This document shows, piece by piece, positions 34,191 to 45,682 of a DNA stretch of 64,000 nucleotides. The position numbers and the translations under genes were made by a program. Numbering within the stretch: position 1 is the stretch's first letter; each line of letters starts with the position of its first letter. The DNA comes from Dolomedes plantarius (Eukaryota; Arthropoda; Arachnida; Araneae; Dolomedidae), in NCBI GenBank assembly GCA_907164885.2, contig OU015497.1:67095077-67159076 (forward strand), in the 5' to 3' direction. A model generated the notes under the pieces. It was not told where the DNA came from and did not search any database. It was given only the letters and a program-made list of their open reading frames with translations.

Positions 34191-36747
34191 TAAATTTAAA
34201 ATAAACACGAAGTATTATAAATCAACCTGTTATATATAATAAAATCAACCAAGTTTATAAAATCTATCAACAAGTTTATAAAATCAACCTGTTTCTGTAA
34301 CCATTTATATCTTTTTGTTTTCAGAATAACAAGTTACGGCCATTTTTAATGGAACTCCAGATTGTTAAATGTGACTCCACCTTTTACTGTGACAACAGCA
34401 GTCTTTATTAATGCTACAGTACTTACTTCAAAAAATAATGTTCCCGAGTTCGGGAATATTTATAATTTATATAAACATTCAATATTTCCAGATCTGTTAA
34501 ACACTAGAAATAGTGGAATTTTATCAAGGAAACCTTCTTTTGAAATAGAATCTATTTTTAAACAGCCATCATGCGTTTTTCAGCTCCATCCATTTTCAAT
34601 CGGCTTTCTGAAATGTTAAACGTAACAGATGCATTATTTCTCGATAGGTACACCAGTGGTTATTTATTTGCTATTTCGTTAACAAATTTAAAATAACAGA
34701 CGATTGATAATGTCATATTTTTAATTATAAATTAGACATAACATTATATGACTTACAACATTATATGTATACCCTTTTCCTCAAACGTATCACCTAGGAG
34801 GAAAAAAAGATAAATCCAACTTTAACCAATTTTAACTCGTTGCAAATGAATTCTGGATCTATAATTTATTTTCAGTAAAGCATGCTAACTTCATTTCTAG
34901 GTGTATTGATATTTATAAGAGGAATTCTAATGTTAAACGTTAAAGTATCAATACTTAATTTGCATGAGCTTGTATCATCAACCTTTTGTGACAAAGACCT
35001 TGTTCTACTACCTAGGAAGGTATGCTATCAAATGGACAACCCGATCGTAATCCACTAGCCACTTTTTAAATGTTCACACTGTTTTTCAACCTTTTTGCGA
35101 GAGCAAAGAATGTTGCCAAAAATATATTTTACTTTCTGTCTTTTATTTTTATGCATGCTGTTTCAACAATAAGGGTTTTCTTCACAACAACATTTTTTGC
35201 CTTGTGTTTACTATTGCACATTATTGTTCATCGGAAAAAGTAGGGTCCCATGATAGCGAATCTTTGTTGGTACCGTGATTTCAAACGATATGTTTATTTT
35301 CGATATAAGTATTGTCACACTGACCTTATACTCAGGGTGATAATGTGTTAATTCGAGAAGTTTTCAATTTTTATGCATTTTCCTCAAACCTGAAATTCAT
35401 TTATGGGGATTATCGAGGAGATACTTCTTTTACATTGAAAAATGTGCAGTGCTTGTAATAAATTGGAATAAAAAAAACCTGTTTTTAAATATTCAGATTT
35501 ACTTTACTAGAATTTGCATCTTAATTTTGACACTTCATACGAATTTTAGAAAGACATCCAAATGATATGGATATTTTAAATTAACAGATACTGGAAACAA
35601 ACATGATTTATTTCTATTATAAATAAATGTTTTTCTTTTCAGATTAAAGACATCTGAATATCGTGTTCAGAAACCTTAGCTGTTCATTACAAAAGCTTTA
35701 GAATATTTAAAAAAAATGAAATATTTTTCATTAGTCATGATATGTAAGATCTCCGAGTTTGTTACTTGTGTTTGACTTCTTATGAATTACAATAAATCAT
35801 TAAAATCGGAGTAAAGAATCCTAAAATAATGACAGTCTGTTTTGTTCCTAAATTACGATGCATGAAGAATCCTCGCCTTTCAAGATTTTCGTAACTTCGT
35901 GAAAGAGAGGCCAACGAAATACTGGGTAATTTTACTTCTTTTCATGTTGTATTTGAACGTCAGAATTTTAAATTGCGTATATGAATCATGAATAACTAAA
36001 AAATAGGTAACAAAATTGAGACTGTAAATATTTAAATATTTTCTCAATTTCCAAGATTTATAGACAGATGGAAGTAAAAGAGGAAATAGAAATATTTTTC
36101 ATGCTCAACTTTTGTTTTAAGTTTAACTAGAATCAGCCGATTACATTTGATGTGAAAAAGACATTGCAGTGACTAAATTGATCCAAAATTGCGGGAGATA
36201 CATAATATCCCTAATGATTTTCGTAACTATTAGTGTAAATAATGGTTACGGTTATCAATAGAGTCACAATGTGCAATCTCATTTGTTAGTCATTTATTTT
36301 AGAAAACTTTATAAATAACTGAATAAATAATTACATGTAAATATTTAAATTATTTGAAACAGTTATATTGAGATTTATACTGTCTAGAATCGGCGATAAT
36401 TAAGCAATAAGTCACGCAGGAAAGACTTTATAACCGTTTAATACAAAAATTGTCTAGACTGTCGTAAAAGAAGAAACTATTCAGACTTTTAAATTAGTTT
36501 TAATTGTAGTTAGGAGTCTTTTTTATTGTTTTATTTCATAATAAATATTTTTATATGTAGCAAAGGGTAAATCCATTGTATATAACTTTTGTAATATTGT
36601 AAGTTATTCACGATGAGGCTCATAAATAATCAGAGCTATATTTAACTGCATGTAAGAATACATATCTTACTATCTAGAAATATCCATAAGTTCTGTGTTT
36701 TTGTAGTTGAACTTTAAAGTAATATTATAAGCAAAACACCGAAAGTT
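34191..36747. other. AT-rich non-coding DNA
   Basis: About 2.5 kb with no gene, RNA gene or repeat that I can support. Confidence 0.55.
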
Positions 36748-36930
36748 AAGGCTGGTTAACACAGCGATCGTCAGTGTTAGCTTTACTCGTATTGAAATGT
36801 ATTTAACCAATTACAAACCTCCAAATGATTAGTCACGAAATTGTTATGGTCTGTGATTGGTTTAAAATATGTCAATACATGTCAATACGAGCAACGCTGA
36901 CGCTTACGAATTCTATGTAAACAGGCCCTT
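36748..36930. mobile_element. Foldback MITE, copy 2
   Basis: Homologous to 25589-25761. Shared inner blocks ACAAACCTCCAAATGATTAG-like and GGTCTGTGATTGGTTTAAAA. The right end reads GTAAACAGGCCC. TTA is present at both edges (36746-36748 and 36929-36931), which would fit a PIF/Harbinger-type target duplication. Confidence 0.78.
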
Positions 36931-38554
36931 AGTCATATTGAGGATAGCGTTTTTGAAAAACTCGGTAATCACGAAGTATAAACACTGGTCGATACCAAGT
37001 TATGAAACGTTTAGGATATTTTTTTCAGGTACTTAATGTTGGAAGGATTGAAACAATGTTTGTGCTATAAGGTCGGAGAAATAGGAAGTGCTAATTGAAT
37101 TTCATGATTTTTTGTATCGTGTTTAGTGAAGAAAGAGGCTGTACGTAAAAACGAAGCAGTAGACTGATTTTATGTTCTCAATTGCAGGCAACCTTACAGC
37201 AGTTTTTGCACGCAGGCGATTGAGTTGAGCGCAGTAAACCTCATAGTTTATTGGTTTTTACTACGTCTGAAATCATAATGTATCAAACTCTTTGTTCCCC
37301 CTCCCAAGTGCGCAATAAACCTTTTTTTTCCTGACGAATATCGGGTTTGTTGTTTTGGAGGGTCACTGACTGATAACAATTGCCGAGTGTGTGTGGATTT
37401 TAAAGCACCCACCTTTCAACATTCGTAATTATGCTTCACGGGAGAGGATCATTTCGATGTCTAGACAGAAGTGAAGAGAACATGTCTGCAAGAGCATATG
37501 GAACCCATTTTGGAGCCTTCTTTTCTTTGCTTTTTAAACAGCATGCCAGTGGCGGAAAACTGTTACTCCTGTTGTGATTGTGATTTCATAATGTGTCTGA
37601 TGTGAATTTTCCTGAACTACGGTTCTAAGATCCATTTTATCAGCATGTGGTGGTCTAGGGCAGAAAAATCGCCACTTCGAAATTATAAGCAAAATAAAAC
37701 AAAAGAGCTTTAGCTTCAAATTTTTATCAAAAATGCGTCAAATCTACTATTATGAAATTAAAAATAGGGTGTCGATGTCCATTTAAACTTTCAAAAACAT
37801 ATCATTTCGTGTAATTTCTTCTTGAGACTCTTTTACTAAAGATCATGAAATCAATCTTAAATATAACTTAGAATCAATGGTCGAGGCTGTTTTTCCACTA
37901 GTTCACTTTTCGCTCAGTTTGGTCGACCACTGAATTTCATATTGTAGCCTGATCCTGTGGGTTTTATCTGATATCTCTCTGCAGATAATCCCAATTGTTC
38001 ATTCCTTGTCAATTTCCTACTAACTCCTGCTAACTCATAATCGTAAACGGTTATCCGAAGTTACATATTTTTCTCATTCCCATGATATGTTCGAAGTTTA
38101 TTTTTCAAACAAACACAAAACAAATGCATTTAAACCTGAAAACTAACTTATACTATACAAGGTCACTAATAAAGTAAACCAAATACCTAGGCTAAAGAAA
38201 ATATCGTCTAATTCCCATTGCTTATGGTATTTTCATAGTGTTTTGTAACTAGAGAACTACTCTTATCTTATGCATGCTTAAAAATTAATATAAATTTAAG
38301 GCATTTATTATTGTTATTGGGATTTTAGAGGAGGAAAAAAGAGTCTTTTAAAAGTTATTATTTTGTAATTAGTTATACGTCCACTAAGAAAATATATTTC
38401 ACTTTCAAAGATGTTTCGACATAAATATACCATCTTAACCAATATCCTTTTCGAAATTTTATTTACATTTAGTGATTAAAAAACTCATCTATTAAGTTAG
38501 TCATTAATAAAAATACTAAGATAAATAAAGTGTTTGAAAATTTTTTGTTTTCAT
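36931..38554. other. Non-coding DNA, nothing recognised
   Basis: No gene or repeat supported. Confidence 0.5.
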
Positions 38555-40026
38555 TTAACCCTTTCACCGGCTCAATTCGAAACTCTAATTCACCTATCCT
38601 GGCTTCTGAAACTTGTATAGTTCCACCCTTCAAGCGGCCCGATTCCCTGGAAAAAAGTTTGTTTTCACTGCCAAGTACTTCTTCCCCCCCCCCCCTTTTG
38701 CTTGTCACCGCAACCCTCATTTTCCACCCCGCTAGTGTCCACAAATTTGTTCCCCCAGCGAGAAAGCGGAATTTTTCTAGGAAACAGTACGGGTGTGTGT
38801 GTGGCTTATTCCACCCGCTCTAGCCCTAGGCTAGACCAGAGGAAAAACAGCTTCTGAGGGTCATTGAGAGCAGATTATAAGAGATTTCCGTTCCTTCGAA
38901 AGACTCCTCCGTGACTTCGTATCGGCTGATGATAACGTTAAAATGCTATGAAAATTTGGCAAAAATATTATATTCAATTTCTTTCAAACTTCAGATATTT
39001 TCAAAACAAAGCATTCGAAAATATAAATTAAACATTAAATATTTCAGATTTTAAACCATCTTTTATAATTTTAAGTTAATAAAAAATTCTAGAGAATTCC
39101 ATTAAATATTTCATCTCACTAGCATAATATTTTTCACACGTTTTCCCATAACATTTCCATGATATGCGAATGCCTGATAATAATCATCTCCTACTTCAAG
39201 ATATTTATATTTTGTGCACAACGCCATACAAACTTAATTCTTAACCCATTCTAAACAAAAAGAAAATCAATCATATTGACGTGGTATACTAATTTTATTA
39301 CCTCATTGATTTCAGGAACCAAAAATTTAAACTTCAATAATTACCATTTTGTTACACAGAAGATACATTTTAACAGTCGTAAAAATATTTACACATTCTG
39401 AAACACTGCAAGTGGTTAAAAAATATTATAAGTGTAAATTTTATATAATTAAAACATAATAATACACAAATTATTTAAGTGTGTCATGTTACAATCACAT
39501 TGTTTTATCCTATGAATTTTATATTTCGTTGTTAAACGAATTACACTCACACAAAACGATAAAAAAAATATTGCAGTTCACACACAGAATTACTTATTTT
39601 TTCGTATATGTAATGAAATTTTGGAAAAAAGAATTATTTTAACAACCCAAAATTAGATAATATTAAATTTTAGAATTAAGATTAGAACATAATATTCCAT
39701 TTTTGGCATGATCTCAAGGTTAGTACAAAAAGTGACACACAGTACCCAAAATGACTGCTCAAAGGTTATGCTTGAATATATATATGGTTTATTTACACTA
39801 CTATACATTTTATATACAATAACACTTTCAAAAAAAAAAGAATTCATAAAACTTTCTTCAAATTATTTAATCCTATTCTAATTTCCTTCAAGTTAATCAT
39901 TCAATGCAATTTTTCTAGATATTCACCAATGTTAACCTAAACTATCACAATTAATTTCAACAATAAATATTTGCTAATAGATACACACATCATTGATAAT
40001 CAATTCCAGCATATTTTGCCATAATT

Positions 40027-40290
40027 TTAAATAGATGCATCCATTCTGTCCACACCACCCATTGTATGGTTGCAATCCAGAACTGGTACGGGTTTTTTAT
40101 AAGTTTTCCCATGCTTTGCTATATTTTGCATTTCTGTGGAATGGATCGTGCTTAAACTGGCAACAGATCTTTTATCATGCCACTTCATTATCAAAGTTTT
40201 CCCCCGTTGATAAGCAATCAGCTCACCCTTTTTCATTTTCTTATTTTTGATTGATTTGCGAATTAATAACAATTTTGGAACAACATCCAA
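40027..40290 (-). pseudogene. piggyBac transposase catalytic-domain fragment
   Basis: The minus-strand frame has KKGELIAYQRGKTLIMKWHD, followed by STIHSTEM, then a lysine-rich turn and VLDCNHTMGGVDRMD. That order matches the end of the piggyBac catalytic region; the Asp in the DxNxxMGGVD block is the third catalytic residue in the family. Neither the N-terminal half nor the C-terminal zinc domain is recognisable nearby. The frame ends at a TAA just after VDRMDASI. Confidence 0.88.
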
Positions 40291-40739
40291 AATTAATTTT
40301 TATAATATTTATATTGCAGCCGAAAAATTTTGTTGATGAATGAATATTCATGCTTAATTTATGACTTGCCAATTTTCATGGTTTTCATACAGAAAACCAA
40401 ATTTTTTGAAATATCAGAATTAAAAATTTAGTATTTTCTCGCAACACACATATTGGATTTGAGTTCAATTGAATGCACTATTTAGACGCTATTGCACATA
40501 CGTACATACACAAGTTTATAGTTAAATACACAATTTTACAAATCAGTTTTGTTTTAATCATATTCTTTTTGTGTCTATGAAAATACATCTTTTTTTTAAC
40601 TGCAATTTTAAGATTGTATCGGTCATATCAATGTCCTAGTTAAATGCTGTAACAAAGAAATTCCGATAATTTGGTTGTTTAGAGAGCTTAGGTCAATTTT
40701 TAGTACTCGAAGACTAATTTGACCGGGACTTACTGCTTA

Positions 40740-41065
40740 ATGTCGATACAGATGAATACAAACATTCATATAGAAAAGGGACTCGAACCTGCGAACTCCA
40801 GCACCGTAAGGTTCACCCGGAAAATTATGTTTTCATTAATTTGCTTCCGACCATTATCAAAAATCAATGAAATTTTAAGGAAACAGCTACGGGGTCCGAA
40901 AATCCTCTCACTGCGAAGTCGGCTACGCAAGAGAGGGGTACGAAATCAGGAGAAAATTCCTATCTCATGAGGATGATCAAAATTGTGGAGATAACCTCGA
41001 ATGTGACGCTCTAAACGCCTTACACCTAATAATTTGGGTAGGTAGTTCATCGTGAGTTAAAAAAA
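40740..41065 (-). mobile_element. tRNA-derived SINE-like element, minus strand
   Basis: The minus strand carries a perfect B-box (GGTTCGAGTCC, about 40771-40781) with AACCTTACGGTGCTGGAGTT upstream, in a GC-richer block. A full tRNA cloverleaf cannot be drawn. It lies within the old piggyBac element, so it inserted later or was carried along. Confidence 0.5.
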
Positions 41066-41204
41066 AAAAGAAACACCTAAGAATTTCTCACCAATCCCTC
41101 CAACCCATTAATTTACAGATTAAAACAAGATGTCAGAAGACCGAGATGAAGAACTAAACAATATTTTGTTACACGAGGGTTAATTAGATAGACTGGAACC
41201 TACT

Positions 41205-41300
41205 TTTAAAGCCGATTACGAAAGGCGGGAATCATCCATGCCAGAAGTAGGATTCGGGACCGAAAGACAGAGCCCTACCATTCAGCCATTTCCCAGTATG
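41205..41300 (-). mobile_element. tRNA-like promoter segment, minus strand
   Basis: The minus strand reads TGGCTGAATGGTAGGGCTCT (A-box-like) and, about 25 bp on, GGTCCCGAATCC (B-box-like). It may be the head of another SINE or a decayed tRNA pseudogene. Confidence 0.4.
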
Positions 41301-42284
41301 AAGCACTGTACAACATCAAATAACTTTTCAAACTTGTATGGAAAGTAATAAAATAATAATTGAAAAGTTTGAAATGTAGCCAAATTGATAAAATAAAATA
41401 AAATATGTTTAGACATTATTTTAGTTATTAAAATCGTTATTTTAGTTATAAAAGTTATTAAAAGACGATTAATTAAATTTAAATATACATAATTTAAATA
41501 TACAGTACATGAATTAAATCCTGATTTAAATTAGGATTTAAATCACTTGATTTTTTTAAAAATTCATTGATTTAAATCAAAATTACTTATGTATATATTT
41601 TTACATTATGTTTCATTCAAATGTAATTTTATTAGCTATAATGGCTTTATCTAGATTGTAAAGTAAAAGATAAAGTAGGAGGGAACTTCTATCATTGCAA
41701 TATCATATTTTATCTATCACTGCGATTAGTAAGTGTTTTGTTGACATAGGATAAAAAAAATCATGGTTTCATGTATTTAATATATAATTTATCATATGTA
41801 AATACTAATAGTGCAATGAAAACTTTATCATTAATCGTAATAATAATTTAATCATAATTTAAATTATTGCCTTTGAAATTTTTAACTTGTTAATGTTTAA
41901 AAAAATAAAAATTCGCGAATCTCCCAGATTATGATCCTAGGGAAATTCATAAGCGCCCTGTTCTTGTGGCCTTACAACAGCCAGATAGCTATTCCACACC
42001 CTCCATTCTTGACCTTCCTTCTTGGAAACTGATGCAATTACCGAACATCTGACTTTTCGGGAAAGTCGATATGCAACCCCCCCCCCCCCCCTCCAACGTA
42101 CCAACGTCGCTCTATTCAGACCCCCATCCCGTGAATGCGTCAGAATCGGAGATGTACATGTAGGGGTCTTCATTCCCCAATTTCGGACACTTCGAGGTTG
42201 TAAATCAAGCACCTTTTATGGTTCCGAAAACGGGGGAAAAACTCCGTGCAGTGCTGGAAAAATAACCTGCGCCTGCTCAGGGGT

Positions 42285-42391
42285 ACGTCACTGCCCGAAT
42301 GAGACGGCTAAGGTCGGACGTAATATTTCGTCACTGCCCGGATGAGACAGTCAGGGCTCGACGTAATATTTCGTCACTGCCGTTGAAAGGG
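42285..42391. repeat. ~45-bp subterminal tandem repeat of the piggyBac element
   Basis: CGTCACTGCCCGAATGAGAC recurs about 44 bp later as CGTCACTGCCCGGATGAGAC and a third time, truncated, as CGTCACTGCCG next to the terminus. Each unit ends GACGTAATATTT. Subterminal repeats of this sort often bind transposase. Confidence 0.85.
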
Positions 42392-42395
42392 TTAA

Positions 42396-43670
42396 AATAA
42401 GTTAAGGTTAAATGAACCTTTCATATTAGACTTTTTTCAAATGAATTTTGAATTTTTATTGATTTTGACATGACAGCAGTAAAGAAATTACAAAATAACA
42501 TACTGCTTTTGTTAATATCATATTTCTATCTAAATAATAACTGTTGTTAGAAGTCACTTTTTATTCGTTATTACAATTAAATATTTAAACAGTTGGGTAA
42601 AAGCATTTCGTAATAAACAGGTTAAATTTTATTCGCCCAATTATCTAATCTTTCATCAAACCTCTAAGCTCTTTTTTTTCAAATTTGTTTATACTTAAGT
42701 AGATTAATCTGTTTTAATTTATTATAGGAAAATGCAATAGAATTTAATGTATTAAGTGAATATTTTCTTATTTAATTATTAAGACTCCACCCAAAGCACT
42801 GGGATGAATTGAAATAAATTCCGTCTCAAAATCTTGGGAATACTTTATTCTATCATTTTCTTTCTTTATATTCGTAGAGGGTAATTTTTCAGTACAAAGC
42901 TATAAAGCTCGCATTACTGCTTAAATAAATGGCACTTATATTATCAACTATTAGAATCCAGAATATCCACATAAATCTTTTTAGGTATAGTTTAATTTTC
43001 CGTGTGTTGTTCCGTAATTAACGGGATTTAGTGTTAGGATTTTATGGCTTATGAGCTGAACTTTACTTTACGATTCTTATTTCTTTACAAGTCTTTAATG
43101 GGCAATTTAATCAGGATATTTACTGCAGCCCCCATAAATAAGGCGAATGGAATTTATTAACAAATTCGAAATAAATGATTCCACACATCGAGAGATAGAA
43201 ATAAAAAAGAAATATTTTATGAAGGAAATTCTAGAATTTTGATGGTTTATTAAACAGTATTTCTTGAGTTCCAAGTAAATGTCTTTATTACTGATTGCTA
43301 CTTAATTCGACGTAACGAATACTTCAAAATAATTTGAAAAATAAATCAAAAACTATAGTTTTGATTTACTTTTATAAGTGAAATAAATGCTTTCCGCCAA
43401 AGTGTTTTTGAATTAATTAATATTGTTAATTACTCACGCATTATTTTATATTTGAATAATATATTTGATTTACATGTAGCCATTACATTATGGTAAATAA
43501 TGCCAGTCGTTTTTGTATCTATTACATAAATAATTTGTTTCTCGAAGTTTTCAAAGTATAAAATATCTCGTTACTTTAATAATAAATTGCAACTGTAAAC
43601 TGTTGAAACCTAGAAGTAAATTGTTAAAACGTATCATTTTATAGCCCCCTTGGTCTTATTGATTGATAAC

Positions 43671-43671
<1 letters not shown>
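42396..43671. other. AT-rich non-coding DNA
   Basis: Nothing recognised. Confidence 0.55.
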
Positions 43672-43757
<86 letters not shown>

Positions 43758-43762
43758 ATGTA
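43672..43762. repeat. Compound microsatellite (TA)n(TG)n(TATG)n
   Basis: About 20 TA, 15 TG and 5 TATG units in succession. Confidence 0.97.
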
Positions 43763-44193
43763 ATACACCCATTACATCACGTCCTTAAATTATAACCTGA
43801 AAGGGAAAACTGGCTCATATTTACAAGGCTGGAGCTAGACTCAGCCTGAATGGAATAAAAATTAAATTTGGAGGCAGTTGGGCCGAATCGTTTGTTAGAG
43901 AGGCAAAAGTACATCCGTTCATTTCAGAAGAACGGTTCGGAATTAATAGCATCTTTCAACATTAAACACGAGGGCGAGGTAGACATATGACTATTATTTG
44001 CATGGTCTCAGATTTTGGGGCTAGCGATGCTAACCCACTCCTGCATTAGACGATATACACGTGTAGAAATGCAAAGGCATGCGATTAATGGGAAGTTCTG
44101 TAGCTAAGGGTTTTAAAGCGATAATTTAATATTACTGGGGACTGGATTTAGGAAAGGGAATTTAAATGCTAGAATGTAGGGCATAATATTTAA
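43763..44193. other. Non-coding DNA upstream of the outer retroelement
   Basis: No copy of the LTR seen at 56211-56774 is present here, so the 5' LTR of the outer element is missing or unrecognisably diverged. No primer-binding site was found. Confidence 0.5.
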
Positions 44194-45113
44194 TATAATA
44201 CGCAAACAAACAAACAATTCAGGGATTTTATTCCTTTTGACCCAGAGGGGGGAATGAAACTACAAAAATGGCTTGCCTATATTGAGCAGAAATTTTCCCA
44301 ATCAAAAGTTCCAGATGAACAAAAAATAAGATGTATTTCAAAATTTCTCAAAGGGAAGGCTCTAACGATTTTCATAAACTCTTGTTTAGACATTCAAGAT
44401 TGGACAGAATTAAAAGATACTTTGCAAGAATTATTCTTTGAGGCAGATAGCGTGGAATTCTCTGAATTTTCCAATTTGAAATTTGAATATAATGATGACT
44501 TAACCAAATATTTTCATAAAAAAATTGATGTAGGAAAGAGGTTGGGGTTATCACAGAAGTTAATACTAGAGGGCCTAACACAAGGCCTAGATGCTCAAAT
44601 GAGAATGATCATAGCTGCAAATCCTCCTCAAACAACAACAGAATGGATAGTGTTGGCTAATAAGCTAATCAAAATAAATAATGAAGGAAAAAAAGCTAAT
44701 CAAGGGGATCGGGAAAACTTTTTTAACACTAGATTTGAAAATAGACCCCAATTTAGACAAAATTACTACAACAAACCTCAAGTTAGGATGAATTATAACC
44801 CACCTCATCAATTTAGACAAAATTACTCTTCCCAGCCTCAATTTAGACCTAATAATAATCAACAAACTCAGTTTAGACCTAATTATAGTCAGCAGCAACA
44901 ATTCAGACAATGGCAACCCAAAGATCACAAGTTGAATAGAAATTTTGCACCCAATCCAAATAACCAAATTAATCACCACCAACAATATGCAGACTTACCA
45001 CCTAGACCCTGTCGAAAATGTTCTAACTTTGGGATAAGTAATGCTTACCATTGGGAACAAACTTGCTCTATTAATGAGAAATTTGATACGATGTCGGTGT
45101 CAGACAATAAACA
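44194..45113 (+). pseudogene. Gag of the outer Ty3/gypsy element (5' part)
   Basis: Frame open from 44194; first ATG at 44254. Residues 1-140 from that ATG look like capsid (KLQKWLAYIEQKF, then FLKGKALTIF). Residues about 160-230 are a low-complexity array in which QFRQNY-like units recur about six times, rich in Gln, Asn and Arg. A zinc knuckle follows with Cys253, Cys256, His266 and Cys271, spaced C-x2-C-x9-H-x4-C, which is longer than the usual x4. The open frame runs past 45113 into the inner LTR (to a stop at 45160), but beyond 45113 this is not gag. Its natural continuation lies at 50929. The N-terminus may be truncated, because coding-like sequence precedes the ATG. Gag would coat the element's RNA in the cytoplasm. 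Confidence 0.85.
45110..45113. repeat. Target-site duplication AACA (left)
   Basis: AACA directly precedes the 5' LTR and recurs directly after the 3' LTR at 50925-50928. It could be counted as AAACA if each LTR is taken one base shorter. Four to six base pairs is normal for Ty3/gypsy integrase. Confidence 0.85.
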
Positions 45114-45549
45114 TGTAAGGTATACACAAGATTCGATTCACAAGAATCGAACTTTTGAGTGAATTAAAGAAGCTGCTTCAGATATGCTAATTTCGGCATA
45201 CGCTCTTAGTATAAATACCACGCAGCGTCATTAATGAAAAAGGGGAGGTTGTTAAGGTTGAAAAGGTGTTATCCTGCGCTAGTGCTTAGCGGGCCAGAAG
45301 TTTACATGGCAGTACTGCTGGTTTGACTTACTGTTCGTGAGTATAAAAATATATTGTTCTTGAAAGCTGTGTTTATACATTCCGTACAAGTAGTACGTAT
45401 GCTTATTGCTGTAAAAGCCAATTATATGTGCAACGAATTCAATAAACATTGTTTCATGTATAAACTGCGTTGGTATAAAATTCAAATAGAGTGCCACTTC
45501 AAATTATATACACCCAAGTCTGGGTAGAAGTGAGCATAGAAACTCTATA
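45114..45549 (+). repeat. 5' LTR of the inner element
   Basis: Begins TGTAAGGTATACAC and ends AGAAACTCTATA. Possible TATA boxes are TATAAATA (45210) and TATAAAA (45342); AATAAA at 45441 is about 100 bp after the second, which makes that one the likelier promoter. The 3' end is not CA, so the terminal dinucleotide pair is unusual or the boundary is one or two bases off. Confidence 0.93.
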
Positions 45550-45550
45550 C

Positions 45551-45561
45551 TGGCGCCCGAA
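45551..45561 (+). other. Primer-binding site (tRNA-Lys type)
   Basis: TGGCGCCCGAA lies one base after the LTR. It begins with TGG, complementary to the CCA tail of a tRNA, and this 11-mer is the start of the lysine-type primer sites known from retroelements. Complementarity beyond 11 bases is not evident. Confidence 0.7.
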
Positions 45562-45682
45562 AATATATATACCCTGGTAGTTAGCGTTACATTTGTAACG
45601 AACAACATAATTGAAATTAAAAACTGTGTACTGTGTAGTTATATTGATAAAATTGTTGCAAGTACTTATATACTATTTAAAA

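Larger units (their letters stand above)
38559..42391 (-). mobile_element. Old piggyBac-type element, ~3.8 kb
   Basis: TTAA at 38555-38558 precedes CCCTTTCACCGGC; at the other end the reverse complement of the terminus is CCCTTTCAACGGC, followed by TTAA at 42392-42395. Only the first 13 bp or so are inverted repeats. Both ends are GC-rich while the middle is AT-rich. A piggyBac transposase fragment lies inside on the minus strand, and tRNA-type SINEs have inserted later. Pairing of these two termini is inferred from their match, exact TTAA sites and the enclosed transposase. Confidence 0.72.

Noticed and set aside
40771..40800. Host tRNA gene suggested by a perfect B-box
   Set aside because: No acceptor or anticodon stems can be paired around it. 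A SINE head is more likely.
41129..41180. Tiny ATG frame after an acceptor-like CAG
   Set aside because: Only 17 codons, with no family similarity and no donor that can be paired with it.
43763..43800. TGTAATACACCC as the 5' LTR start of the outer element
   Set aside because: It starts like the LTR ends elsewhere, but the following sequence does not match the LTR at 56211.
45114..45162. Continuation of outer gag into the LTR
   Set aside because: The open frame runs 16 codons into the inner LTR by chance. The target duplication shows the gag frame resumes at 50929.
45611..45682. Upstream extension of the inner Gag-Pol frame by 24 codons
   Set aside because: The extension has no ATG (it would start with TTG), and the sequence is leader just after the primer-binding site. 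The first ATG is 45683.
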